Origin: Deltaproteobacteria bacterium | GTDB lineage: Bacteria; Desulfobacterota; Desulfobacteria; Desulfobacterales; B30-G6 | Length of the DNA: 15,601 nucleotides | NCBI GenBank assembly: GCA_019313725.1 | Contig: JAFDAT010000142.1 | Coordinates: 1 to 15,601, forward strand | Direction of reading: 5' to 3' | In this document: positions 7,453-15,309 of the stretch, one piece after another | Numbering within the stretch: position 1 is the stretch's first letter | Layout of the letters: each line of letters starts with the position of its first letter | Notes under the pieces: generated by a model | Database searches by the model: none | Seen by the model: the letters and a program-made list of their open reading frames with translations, nothing else | What the model was told of the DNA's origin: nothing | Translations under genes and position numbers: made by a program

Positions 7453-7496
7453 ATGTGTTACCCCCTGAACTGAGCGTTTGAAAATTTTTTTCAGTA

Positions 7497-7543
7497 TTAA
7501 AAACCTGGTCCTTTGGGCCAGGTCAGAGACAATTGGCTCTGCC
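7497..7543 (+). repeat. 47-bp interspersed double-hairpin repeat, copy B
   Basis: Begins TTAAAAACCTGGTCC and ends GGCTCTGCC. It forms a 9-bp hairpin (ACCTGGTCC with GGGCCAGGT, one T-G pair) plus a weaker CAGAG...CTCTG hairpin. It is 42/47 identical to the inverted copy at 5007-5053. The two copies flank the cold-shock and AOR genes in opposite orientation. It lies in the 373-bp gap 7453-7825, which holds only repeats. Confidence 0.7.
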
Positions 7544-7605
7544 GAAATCATTCTGAAATGGAATCCAGTAGATAGAATCTCTAATCTGACGACATCATTA
7601 TAAAT

Positions 7606-7716
7606 GAACGTCCAACATCGAACATCCAACGCTGAACATCGAATATGGTATTCTACCTTTTTTATAAATAAGACAAAGCGAAGCGTCTTCCACATTCGAC
7701 GTTGGATGTTGAGTTC
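7606..7716. repeat. Imperfect inverted/tandem repeat (AACATCCAACG family)
   Basis: The left side (7606-7645) repeats short units such as GTCCAACATCGAACATCCAA, and the right side (7691-7716) carries the complement, CGACGTTGGATGTTGA. The centre contains a smaller AAGAC...GTCTT inverted repeat. The arms could form an imperfect cruciform. It has no coding potential and no link to a mobile gene; it looks like an intergenic repeat family. Confidence 0.55.
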
Positions 7717-7774
7717 AAGATTTTTCTGTAACTTCAGGCTGTTGAATCCTCTGACGCATGTGTTCTGTGATAGA

Positions 7775-7817
7775 GCCCCTTCTAGGGGCAACGCAATGCC
7801 TGGTCCTCTGGGCCAGG
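7775..7817 (-). terminator. Twin hairpins downstream of the glucosaminidase gene; half-copy of the 47-bp repeat
   Basis: Two hairpins follow the bax-like stop codon on the minus strand: CCTGGCCC-AGA-GGACCAGG (7817-7799), the first half of the 47-bp repeat, and GCCCCT-AGA-AGGGGC (7789-7775). Neither has a convincing T-run, so this is at best a weak or processed 3' end. Both GC stems could stabilise the transcript. Confidence 0.4.
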
Positions 7818-7825
7818 ATTCTTTA

Positions 7826-8848
7826 TTATTCCAGCCGCATCCGTTTAACGATGTTCTCAATCTCCCCTGATTTGCGCATGGCTTCGATATCCTTGCGCAT
7901 CTTGGCGGCCGACGCCTTGTCGGCGGTAACCACGATGAAGCGCATGGGCTCGTCCCTGAAAACGGCATTGTCGGCGAGATCCAGATGGTTGACACGAATG
8001 ATGCCCTTCAAGGTGTCCACATATTCCTGGCCGCGCTCGGAATAGCTTTTCAGGCCTTCGATCAGTTTCAGGGAACTCAGGGGTTTGCCGGCGGATTTGA
8101 GCTCGGCGCGCAGGCGGCGGAAATCTTCATATGCCGGGTGGGAACTCAAATTGATAAAGTAGCCGCGCACGCTGTCGAAGGGCCACTCGTAGCTCGCGAT
8201 GCGGTGATCGCCGAGTTCCTTGCGCTGCTGTTCCGGAACGAGCCCCTTGCCGCCGTATGTCCATTGCCCGAACAGGGCATTGCCCTTGACGGCGAAACGC
8301 GAGGTCCCGTAGCCGCTCTCGTAGGCCGCCTGTCCGAGCACCAGGCCCGCAGGGATTACGTCCAGTTTGTACAGCGCCTCGTCGATGACCTTCCTCAGGT
8401 CGGCGGGATCGCTCATCTGATCGGCTTTTTCGCGCTTGGCAATGCGCAGAACCACGGCCATGTCCCGCAGCCAGGTATCGTCTTCGGCAGACAGCTTATT
8501 GCCGCCGGCCAACACGGCGTCCATCCCCTTCAACCGTTCCCGCCGGTTTTCCACCATGGCATTGGCGTGCACTGCCAGGGGCAGAATAAAACGATAGAAT
8601 ATTTCCTTTTTCATGGGCACGGGCATATTCGCCGCATTCTTCTGCCACCGCTCGGATATTCCCGTTATCATTGCCCGCGGCACCTCGAGTTGCTCGCCCC
8701 TTTTTCCCTCTCCCCACCAGTTTTCCGCTTTGAGCCAGTCAATGGTCTCGTCCGGACCGGACAGCACGACCACTGCCTGGGCCCATGTCGGTGCAGCAAA
8801 ACCCAACAGTACAACCATCAATACCAACCGTTTTGACCATGCCTGCAT
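7826..8848 (-). CDS. Bax-type exported glucosaminidase
   Basis: 340 residues with a cleavable signal peptide (MQAWSKRLVLMVVLLGFAAPTWAQA). The C-terminal two thirds is a FlgJ/Bax-like N-acetylglucosaminidase domain of the GH73 type, which cuts the glycan strands of peptidoglycan. Seen: IPAGLVLGQAAYESGYGTSR with likely catalytic Glu177, NALFGQWTY, SYEWPFDSVRGYFINLSSHPAYEDFR, and the Bax-like SERGQEYVDTLKGIIRVN near the end. It acts in the periplasm. The start ATG 8848 has AAGGAGA 6 nt upstream. A promoter is visible at 8950-8978. It appears monocistronic and divergent from trkA. The N-terminal 60 residues outside the domain are not recognised. Confidence 0.88.
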   Translation of the reverse strand: MQAWSKRLVLMVVLLGFAAPTWAQAVVVLSGPDETIDWLKAENWWGEGKRGEQLEVPRAMITGISERWQKNAANMPVPMKKEIFYRFILPLAVHANAMVENRRERLKGMDAVLAGGNKLSAEDDTWLRDMAVVLRIAKREKADQMSDPADLRKVIDEALYKLDVIPAGLVLGQAAYESGYGTSRFAVKGNALFGQWTYGGKGLVPEQQRKELGDHRIASYEWPFDSVRGYFINLSSHPAYEDFRRLRAELKSAGKPLSSLKLIEGLKSYSERGQEYVDTLKGIIRVNHLDLADNAVFRDEPMRFIVVTADKASAAKMRKDIEAMRKSGEIENIVKRMRLE

Positions 8849-8949
8849 GCGTATTCTCCTTTTTTATACCATATAGATGCGCATAACCGTACTTTCCGTC
8901 CGGCATCATGTGTGTCTGATTGAATATTTTTAAGCTTGATTCAGGCTTT

Positions 8950-8978
8950 ATTTTGCCATTTTCCAAACCTGATGTCAA
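8950..8978 (-). promoter_or_regulatory. Sigma-70-like promoter for the glucosaminidase gene
   Basis: On the minus strand a perfect TTGACA (8978-8973), a 17-nt spacer and CAAAAT (8955-8950) give a leader of about 95 nt. It lies in the 8849-9011 intergenic region shared with the divergent trkA gene. No equally good promoter is seen for trkA; TATAGAAT at 8998-9005 is a possible -10. Confidence 0.5.
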
Positions 8979-9128
8979 ATAACCCTGTGGCCCGAACTAT
9001 AGAATATTCGGTTGACAAATCCGCTAAGTCATAGCAACAATGACCCATTGCACCGTGATTGGGAGACGAACACAAAAAATATATCAGCCTTTCAACTTGG
9101 CAAAATTTGGAGTATACCGGCTGTACAT

Positions 9129-10535
9129 ATGTTTGGAAAAAAAAACACCATTTCTGAAAATATCCTGATTCTCGGTCTCGGAGGGGTCGGCTACTATCTG
9201 GCCAAACGACTCGCCCACGAAGGATATGCCATTACCGTAATCGAATCTGACAACAAACTGATTCGTGAAGCGGACGGCATTCTGGATGCACGCCTTATTC
9301 ATGGCAATGCCATGAGCATCACTTGCCTGCGCGAAGCCAACGCCGATAAAATGGACTATCTCATCGCTGTCACCAACAACGATGCCGTGAACATGATGGC
9401 CGCTATCATTGCCCATCGTTTTGGAATTCCACGCAAAATTGCCAGGGTCCGTTCCCTGGAATTCGGTGGAGAGAATTCATTCATAACCATCGAAGAACTC
9501 AAGATCGATCTGATTATCCACCCCGAGGAACTGGCTGCCCAGGAAATTGTCAGAATCATCAAACTCAGGTCCGGGAACGATATCATCGGCATAGCGGATG
9601 GGCAGATTCAGGTGATGGCGACCCGCGTCCACGAATCCTCATCCCTGGCCAACAAAAAGCTGAAAGAAATTTCCCAGACATATCATGAATTTCCTTTTCG
9701 GGTGGTTGCCCTGGCCCGCGGCATCACCACCATCATTCCCGGTGGAAACGACAAACTTTTACCCCAGGACCAGATTTTCATCATGGCCGGCACCCGAGAT
9801 CTGCCAAAGCTGATGGACCTCACCGGCGTCAAACAGCAGCGCCGCCACCGGGTGATGATCCTGGGCGGCGGCCTGGTGGGCAATCGCGTCGCCCAACTGC
9901 TAGAAAAAACTGTTGAAGTCACCTTGATCGAAAAAGATGAAAAATCGGCCGAGGCCTTGTCTTTTTCATTGAAAAATGCGGAGGTTCTGCATGGTGACGG
10001 ATCGGATGCCAGCGTGCTGCAGCTGGCCGGCCTGCTGGATATGGACACCTTCATCACGGCCACCGGGGATAACGAAACCAACATCATGAGTTGCCTGCTG
10101 GCCAAACACCTCATGAACGGAAAGGACGGAAAGGATACTTCCCGGCAGAGAAAATCCATCTGCCTGGTCAATAAAGAGGATTATCTGGTGCTGGCCGCCA
10201 CCATGGGTTCGGATATCGCCTTGAATAAAAAAATTCTGGCCGGCAACGAGATCCTGAAGTTCATTCGCAGGGGGCAGCTGCTGTCCGTTTCACACCTGCA
10301 TGGTTTAGAGGCGGAAATGGTTGAAATCATAGCCGAACCCGACTCACCGATCACCCGCACGCCCCTGTCCAAGCTGGATCCTTCCTATTATGGAAAATTT
10401 TTAATCGGGGCTGTATTTCGGGATGAAGCCTGGCAGATCGCCGTTGGCGACACGCGGATAAACGCCAAAGAGAGAGCGATTGTCGTGTGCAAGACCCTGG
10501 CATTGAAGGATGTACAGCAATTATTTTTTGTTTAA
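9129..10535 (+). CDS. trkA: Trk potassium uptake regulator TrkA
   Basis: A peripheral NAD-binding regulatory subunit that gates the TrkH channel. From ATG 9129 it is 468 residues, near the usual 450-480. It has the standard duplicated layout: RCK-N 1 with ILILGLGGVGYYLAKRL and acidic VIESD, RCK-C 1, then RCK-N 2 with VMILGGGLVGNRVAQLL and LIEKD, and RCK-C 2. The pairs LIHGNAM and VLHGDGSD are the typical second nucleotide-contact turns. An upstream TTG (9012) would add 39 residues without homology to usual TrkA starts. Neither start has a clear ribosome binding site, so the N-terminus is uncertain. The gene converges on trkH. Confidence 0.9.
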   Translation: MFGKKNTISENILILGLGGVGYYLAKRLAHEGYAITVIESDNKLIREADGILDARLIHGNAMSITCLREANADKMDYLIAVTNNDAVNMMAAIIAHRFGIPRKIARVRSLEFGGENSFITIEELKIDLIIHPEELAAQEIVRIIKLRSGNDIIGIADGQIQVMATRVHESSSLANKKLKEISQTYHEFPFRVVALARGITTIIPGGNDKLLPQDQIFIMAGTRDLPKLMDLTGVKQQRRHRVMILGGGLVGNRVAQLLEKTVEVTLIEKDEKSAEALSFSLKNAEVLHGDGSDASVLQLAGLLDMDTFITATGDNETNIMSCLLAKHLMNGKDGKDTSRQRKSICLVNKEDYLVLAATMGSDIALNKKILAGNEILKFIRRGQLLSVSHLHGLEAEMVEIIAEPDSPITRTPLSKLDPSYYGKFLIGAVFRDEAWQIAVGDTRINAKERAIVVCKTLALKDVQQLFFV

Positions 10536-10555
10536 TCTTTATCGGATATTTTCTC

Positions 10556-10635
10556 AAATCAGCGACCACCGGCAGAGCCGGGGGTATGAGGAAGGCCCCT
10601 CGAAGGGGCCATGCTCTGCCGGTGGTCGCTGATTT
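10556..10635. repeat. 80-bp palindrome with 23-bp perfect arms and nested hairpin
   Basis: The left arm 10556-10578 (starts AAATCAGCGACCACCGG) is exactly complementary to the right arm 10613-10635. Between them a second perfect hairpin, GGCCCCT-CGA-AGGGGCC, sits at the tip. It lies 20 bp after the trkA stop. It is far longer than a terminator stem and lacks a T-run, so it is more like a palindromic REP/MITE-type insertion. The CGGCAGAGC core recalls the CAGAGCC hairpin of the 47-bp repeats. Confidence 0.8.
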
Positions 10636-10648
10636 ATAGTCTCCAACC

Positions 10649-10701
10649 AAAAATAAATTTCAGGCCTCAAAATAAGATTTTGAGGCCCGAAATTTATTTT
10701 T
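10649..10701. terminator. Bidirectional terminator between convergent trkA and trkH
   Basis: An inverted repeat of 13 bp + one mismatch (A10662/C10688) + 11 bp, with a three-base AAG loop. The outer AT-rich part (AAAAATAAATTTC / GAAATTTATTTTT) supplies T-runs on both strands, and the inner GGCCTC/GAGGCC is the GC core. It overlaps the trkH stop codon by two bases. It should end both transcripts. Confidence 0.85.
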
Positions 10702-12157
10702 ATTTTTTCCAGAAGGCCGGGAAAAACACCACCAGCGCCGAAAACATCTCCAACCTCCCCACCAGCATGTTCCACGACAAAAACCACTTCCCCGCAGCCG
10801 AAATATGCGCGTAATTTTCAGACGGACCGATGGTGCCGAATCCCGGGCCGATATTCATCAGCGTGGCAATCACCGAGCTCATGCCGGTGACATAGTCCAT
10901 GTCGTCCAGCAGCACCATCAGGCACCCGCCCCCCAGAACCATAAAAATGTTGACAATGAAGTAACAGATGGCCAGGTCGATAATGAGCCGATCTATGGGG
11001 CGTCCGTTCAGCCGGACCGCCACCACCGACATGGGCTGGAAAAATATCTTTTTTATGGATGCCATCATGTATTTCCAGATGATGACATAGTGAACCACTT
11101 TGATGCCGCTGGTGGTAGACCCGGCACAGGCACCTATAAAACACGATGCGTACAGAAACATCTGGGCGGCCTGGGGCCACTTTTCATAATCAGCGGTGGT
11201 AAAGCCGGTGGTGGTCAGCAGGGACATGATCTGAAATGTGCCGTAGCGCATGGAATCTATCAGATTGGCATACGTACCCTGCTTCCATAAAATCCAGGTC
11301 ACCATGCCGCAAAAAAAGAGCAGGATACCAACATACCAGCGAAACTCGGTGTTGATTTTGATGACCTTCCACTCCCCTTTGGCCATGTGGTAAAAGAGCA
11401 TGAATGTCATCCCGCCGAAGAACATGAATGTAATGATCACCCAGTCGAAATAGGCACTGTTGTAATGCCCGATGCTGGCATTTTTGGGTGAATAGCCCGA
11501 TGTCGACACCGTTCCGAAGGAGTGGCACAGGGAATCGAAAAGGGTCATTCCGCCAAAGCACAGCAGCATGGTTTCCAGGACGTTCAAGGTCAAATAGATG
11601 CCCCAGAGCCAGACCATGGTGTCACGGTTACGGGGGATGAACTTTTCTTTGGTAATGACCTGCCCGGGGCTCGACTCGGCCCGGAAAATACGCACGCCGC
11701 CCATGCCGTGGGGCAAAAAAATAACGGTCAGCGTCAAGAACCCCATGCCGCCCAGCAAATGCGTCTGACTGCGCCAGAAAATCAGTCCGTGAGGGACGAC
11801 TTCGATATCGGTAAGGATGGTGGCTCCGCTGGTTGTGTACCCGGACATCATTTCGAAAAAGGCGTCGGTAAACGAAGGAATCGACCCGTGGAACATGAAC
11901 GGCAGCCCGGACACCGCCGAAATCAACACCCATCCGAACACAGCGATAAAAAAACCGTCTTTGATGTTCAACTCGTTGTGGCGTCGAAAAAAACGCCACA
12001 GCGGCCAGCCCAGCAAAAGGGTGATAATGGCGGATATGAAAATGGAAAAGAGGTCATCTTCTCCATAGTATGTCGAACAGACCAACGGAAAGACCATTGA
12101 ACTGCCGGTCACCACCAGCAATGTTCCAAAGACATGCGCGATGGATGCGAAATTCAT
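10700..12157 (-). CDS. trkH: Trk potassium uptake channel TrkH
   Basis: 485 residues, the normal size of the TrkH/KtrB K+-translocating subunit. It has about ten hydrophobic segments and four pore-loop repeats: SGYTTSGATIL, FGTVSTSGYSP, LLTTTGFTTADY and IGPGFGTIGP. Their central glycines form the K+ filter. LLGGMGFLTL and FIGACAGSTTSGIKV are further TrkH signatures. It acts in the inner membrane with TrkA, which is encoded nearby on the other strand. The HAD gene lies 80 bp upstream on the same strand, so the two may be cotranscribed. The start is ATG 12157 with a weak site; no better start is visible. Confidence 0.93.
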   Translation of the reverse strand: MNFASIAHVFGTLLVVTGSSMVFPLVCSTYYGEDDLFSIFISAIITLLLGWPLWRFFRRHNELNIKDGFFIAVFGWVLISAVSGLPFMFHGSIPSFTDAFFEMMSGYTTSGATILTDIEVVPHGLIFWRSQTHLLGGMGFLTLTVIFLPHGMGGVRIFRAESSPGQVITKEKFIPRNRDTMVWLWGIYLTLNVLETMLLCFGGMTLFDSLCHSFGTVSTSGYSPKNASIGHYNSAYFDWVIITFMFFGGMTFMLFYHMAKGEWKVIKINTEFRWYVGILLFFCGMVTWILWKQGTYANLIDSMRYGTFQIMSLLTTTGFTTADYEKWPQAAQMFLYASCFIGACAGSTTSGIKVVHYVIIWKYMMASIKKIFFQPMSVVAVRLNGRPIDRLIIDLAICYFIVNIFMVLGGGCLMVLLDDMDYVTGMSSVIATLMNIGPGFGTIGPSENYAHISAAGKWFLSWNMLVGRLEMFSALVVFFPAFWKK

Positions 12158-12240
12158 AAATAGCTTTCTACATTAAAAGCGAAAAAAATCAAAATACTTG
12201 GGGCTCCAGTCCGGGAATAGGCAAGCTGCCCAATAATATT

Positions 12241-13101
12241 TCATTGCTGAAACACGTTGCCGGCAAACGTACCCAGCCGATATGTTGGCTGTAGATCGAC
12301 CGGCAAGGCAGCCAGGACCTTTGCCGTCACGCCTGCCTCCACCCAGACAGCGTCGATGCCGAAGGTTCGTGCACCCTTGATGTCCGTCTCAAGTTGATCC
12401 CCGATCATGACCATGTTGCGTGTGCCGCTGCGGGAGAGCGCTTCCGTGAAAATACCCTTTTCCGGCTTGCCGAGACGGGCAAAACGCAAGTCGTCCCGGT
12501 GCGGATACCGCAGGCATAGGGCCGCTTCGAACATCCCGGCGATACTGCCGGCTGCAAAGCCGAAGGCCCGATCCCCCTTGGGGTATATCAGATCAGGGTT
12601 TGGCAGGATAAGGTGAATTTTGCGCCGGGCGTCAATGGCCCGGCAAAGAGATGTGAACATCCTGTCGATGGTTTCGAGAAACGGAAAGCCCGCTTCATCA
12701 GCGATCACCAGCACATCAAACGCCCCGCCGGGGGAGACCACCCGACCGCCGGCGTGCTCCACATATCGTAGGCTGTCCGCAGGTCCCAGCACGACGCAAC
12801 GCAGCCCGATCAGTTGGTGGCCGATAAAATAGGGTTTCAGCAACGACCCTGAGGTGATGATGCGCTCGGGGGTTATGTCCAGACCGTAACTCCGATACTG
12901 TTGGGAGGCTGTTTCCGGCAGTCTGGATGCATCATTGGTGAGAATATAGTAGGACTTTCTCATCCGGTTCAGCCGTTGGACCAATTTGATTGCACCCGGC
13001 AATGCGCCCGAGGAATGGACCAGAACACCGTAAGCGTCGAACAGCAGTACATCGTATTGTTCCAGCAGCGTGTCTATTGTTATTTCCGGAATATCAGCCA
13101 T
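12241..13101 (-). CDS. HAD-superfamily subfamily IIA hydrolase-like protein with altered motif I
   Basis: 286 residues from ATG 13101. HAD class IIA enzymes (NagD, PGPase, 4-nitrophenylphosphatase) have a Rossmann core and a C2 cap. Seen: motif I LLFDAYGVLV with nucleophile Asp22, motif II ILTNDASR, motif III Lys in GKPEKG, and motif IV MIGDQLETDIKGA with Asp235. In motif I the second, acid/base Asp of DxDG is Tyr24. Some HAD-IIA groups (such as TIGR01459-like) carry an aromatic here, so normal phosphatase activity may be reduced or changed. There is no strong ribosome binding site; a TTG at 13140 would add 13 residues. It ends in TGA, the only complete gene here to do so, and lies upstream of trkH. 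Confidence 0.82.
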   Translation of the reverse strand: MADIPEITIDTLLEQYDVLLFDAYGVLVHSSGALPGAIKLVQRLNRMRKSYYILTNDASRLPETASQQYRSYGLDITPERIITSGSLLKPYFIGHQLIGLRCVVLGPADSLRYVEHAGGRVVSPGGAFDVLVIADEAGFPFLETIDRMFTSLCRAIDARRKIHLILPNPDLIYPKGDRAFGFAAGSIAGMFEAALCLRYPHRDDLRFARLGKPEKGIFTEALSRSGTRNMVMIGDQLETDIKGARTFGIDAVWVEAGVTAKVLAALPVDLQPTYRLGTFAGNVFQQ

Positions 13102-13164
13102 ATCAATGGGAAATTTAGGACAGGATGGAAATTTTTGCAAGTAAATGCCGATTTCAAGGCCATC

Positions 13165-13192
13165 TCGACAATTTCCAATTTAAGATTATATT
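13165..13192 (+). promoter_or_regulatory. Probable promoter of msrAB
   Basis: TCGACA (13165-13170), a 16-nt spacer and TATATT (13187-13192) resemble a sigma-70 promoter. It lies 28 nt before the MsrAB start in the region divergent from the HAD gene. The leader would be about 20 nt, with GGAGGTG as the ribosome binding site. Confidence 0.4.
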
Positions 13193-13219
13193 AATGATAA
13201 TTGATCCTGGAGGTGCACC

Positions 13220-14350
13220 ATGAGACCGATATACATTGTTTCAATTCTTCTCATTTTGATCATATTCACCATTACACAGGTAGACAGCATGGAAAAGTCT
13301 GAAAATAACCAGGAAGGGAAAACGAATACCACCGCTTCAGCCGTATTTGCCGGCGGGTGTTTCTGGTGTACGGAATCTGATTTCGAAAAGGTGGGCGGCG
13401 TGGTTGCGGTTATTTCCGGCTATACCGGCGGCCGGGTTAAAAACCCGTCCTATAAGGAAGTTTCAGCCGGGGGCACCGGGCACATAGAGGCCGTACAGGT
13501 GATCTACGATCCGTCCAAAATTTCATACGGGGAACTGCTGGAGGTTTTCTGGCGGCATGTTGATCCCACGGACCCGGGCGGCCAGTTCGTGGACCGGGGC
13601 GACCAGTACCAGAGCGCCATCTTCTACGCCGATGCCCAGGAAAAACGCCTGGCCGAAGCATCCCGGACACGCCTGGAAAAATCCGGGCATTTTGACAAAC
13701 CGGTGGCAACCCTCATCGCACCGCTGGGAACTTTTTACCCGGCCGAGGAGTACCACCAGGATTATTACAAGAAAAACCCCATCCGCTACAAGTGGTACCG
13801 GGCCGGTTCGGGCCGTGACGCGTTTCTGAAAAAGGCCTGGCCCGCCAACGACACCGGCCTGAGCAATACTGCAAAAGGGGCATCCAGTAGGGCCACACCC
13901 GAAACCGGGAAATATGCGAAACCGGACGAAGCCGAACTGAAAACGATGTTGACGCCGCTTCAATACCGGATTACCCAGGAAAACGGCACAGAGCGGCCCT
14001 TTGACAATGCGTTCTGGGATAATAAAAAGGCGGGAATTTACACGGATATTGTCAGCGGCGAACCCCTGTTCAGTTCCTCGGACAAATTTAAATCGGGGAC
14101 GGGCTGGCCCAGTTTTACCCGACCACTGGAGCCGGATAATATCGTGGAATTGACCGATCGCAACCTTTTCATGGTGCGGACCGAAGTTCGCAGCCGGAAC
14201 GGCGACAGCCACCTGGGACACCTGTTCGATGATGGCCCGGCGCCCACGGGGCTACGCTACTGCCTCAACAGTGCCGCCCTGCGGTTTATTCCGGTGGAAG
14301 ACCTGGAGAAGGAAGGCTATGGCCGGTATCGGGAACGCTTTACCCCATAG
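13220..14350 (+). CDS. msrAB: Membrane-anchored MsrA-MsrB methionine sulfoxide reductase
   Basis: A 376-residue fusion that reduces both S- and R-methionine sulfoxide in proteins. A hydrophobic N-terminus (IYIVSILLILIIFTITQV) exports or anchors it. The MsrA domain (about 40-200) has GGCFWCTESDFEKV (catalytic Cys47) and DPTDPGGQFVDRGDQYQSAIFY. The MsrB domain (about 232-365) has SGEPLFSSSDKF, GTGWPSFTRP, GDSHLGHLFDDGPAP and RYCLNSAALRF (catalytic Cys348). It is the zinc-free MsrB type. PilB-like enzymes have a resolving Cys before GWPSF, but here it is Thr, so only three cysteines are present (47, 50, 348) and MsrB must be resolved by an external thiol or another cysteine. Start ATG 13220 with GGAGGTG. 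The nitroreductase follows after 50 bp, likely one operon. Confidence 0.93.
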   Translation: MRPIYIVSILLILIIFTITQVDSMEKSENNQEGKTNTTASAVFAGGCFWCTESDFEKVGGVVAVISGYTGGRVKNPSYKEVSAGGTGHIEAVQVIYDPSKISYGELLEVFWRHVDPTDPGGQFVDRGDQYQSAIFYADAQEKRLAEASRTRLEKSGHFDKPVATLIAPLGTFYPAEEYHQDYYKKNPIRYKWYRAGSGRDAFLKKAWPANDTGLSNTAKGASSRATPETGKYAKPDEAELKTMLTPLQYRITQENGTERPFDNAFWDNKKAGIYTDIVSGEPLFSSSDKFKSGTGWPSFTRPLEPDNIVELTDRNLFMVRTEVRSRNGDSHLGHLFDDGPAPTGLRYCLNSAALRFIPVEDLEKEGYGRYRERFTP

Positions 14351-14400
14351 TGCAAAGCTTGGACTTTCAGCTTGGCTGTAGCTTTATAAGTGGAGGGCTC

Positions 14401-15309
14401 ATGGAAACCGACCGAATCGTAACCATCGTGATCGACCCGAAAAAATGCACCGGCTGCGGAAGCTGCATCCCTGTATGTCCCAAGGAGACCATCAGCCTGG
14501 AAAACGGCAAGGCAAGGGTCACAGGCAATGAATCTCTCAACTGCGGGCACTGCGCTGCAGCCTGCCCGGAAGAGGCCATCACCGTCGGGATGGTAGACCC
14601 CCTGCTGGCACAATTCAAGACTTTTTCGGCCCCGGAAAGCTGGCTGTCCCACGGCGAATTCGACACCGGTGCCCTGGTGAACCTGATGCAGTCCCGGCGC
14701 TCCTGCCGCAATTTCAAGGACAAGACCGTTGAGCCCGATATCCTGGAAGACCTTGTCAGAATCGGCATCACCGCGCCTTCCGGGTCTAACTGTCAGCGCT
14801 GGTCCTTTACGATATTGCCGGACCGCAATTCCGTACTGGCCCTTGCCGACCGGACGAGCCGGTTTTTTGACAAGGTCAACCGTATGGCCGAAAAATGGTG
14901 GCTGAGAAACCTGTTGAAACTGGTCAATAAACCCACCCTGGCCGATTACTATGCGACCCGTTATCAAACCGTCAAGGAAGGTTTTGCACGCTGGGAAGAA
15001 GAAGGCAAGGATCTTCTGTTCCACGGGGCAACGTCCGTGATCGTCGCCGGATCGCGCAACGATGCCTCCTGCCCCGCCGAAGACGCACTGCTGGCCACCC
15101 AGAATATTTTACTGGGCGCGCATGCAATGGGGCTGGGCACCTGCCTGATCGGATACGTGATCGAAGCCATGAAAAGGGACAGGAATATCAACCGTTCCAT
15201 CGGTATGCCTGATGATGAAACGCCCTATGCGGTCATCGCACTAGGGCATCCGGATGAAACCTACGAACGCGTAGCCGGGAGAAAGGCAGCAATTTTGCGG
15301 TACGCTTAG
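14401..15309 (+). CDS. Ferredoxin-nitroreductase fusion protein
   Basis: 302 residues from ATG 14401 (GGAGG 5 nt upstream; an in-frame ATG at 14350 overlapping msrAB lacks a site). The N-terminal ferredoxin part (1-60) has C16-x2-C19-x2-C22-x3-C26-P, a complete [4Fe-4S] site, and a second site NCGHCAAACP with C48, C51 and C55 only; the expected first Cys is Ser45. The C-terminal FMN nitroreductase domain (about 85-300) shows SRRSCRNFKDKTVEPDIL, ITAPSGSNCQRWSF and the late GMPDDETPYAVIALGHP. Such proteins pass electrons from a cytoplasmic iron-sulfur donor to FMN, with unknown substrate. Probably cotranscribed with msrAB, hinting at redox stress (inference). Confidence 0.9.
   Translation: METDRIVTIVIDPKKCTGCGSCIPVCPKETISLENGKARVTGNESLNCGHCAAACPEEAITVGMVDPLLAQFKTFSAPESWLSHGEFDTGALVNLMQSRRSCRNFKDKTVEPDILEDLVRIGITAPSGSNCQRWSFTILPDRNSVLALADRTSRFFDKVNRMAEKWWLRNLLKLVNKPTLADYYATRYQTVKEGFARWEEEGKDLLFHGATSVIVAGSRNDASCPAEDALLATQNILLGAHAMGLGTCLIGYVIEAMKRDRNINRSIGMPDDETPYAVIALGHPDETYERVAGRKAAILRYA

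Noticed and set aside
7606..7716. Possible CRISPR array
   Set aside because: Units are about 10 bp, irregular and inverted, without unique spacers or cas genes.
7453..7995. 181-codon upstream extension of the AOR frame
   Set aside because: It overlaps the glucosaminidase 3' end and the repeat region, is not protein-like, and a good ATG with ribosome binding site exists at 7452.
7985..8836. 283-codon plus-strand open frame opposite the glucosaminidase
   Set aside because: It is the antisense shadow of a clear gene; its composition is His/Gln-rich and has no start signal.
9012..9128. 39-residue N-terminal extension of TrkA from TTG 9012
   Set aside because: It has no ribosome binding site, and TrkA proteins normally start just before the first nucleotide-binding strand. 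It cannot be excluded.
10611..10814. Short open frames on both strands across the trkA-trkH gap
   Set aside because: They are produced by the palindrome and terminator inverted repeats, which read similarly on both strands, and by the antisense of trkH.
12241..12243. TGA ending the HAD gene as selenocysteine
   Set aside because: It lies after a complete HAD domain, not at a cysteine site, and I see no SECIS-like hairpin or protein-like continuation.
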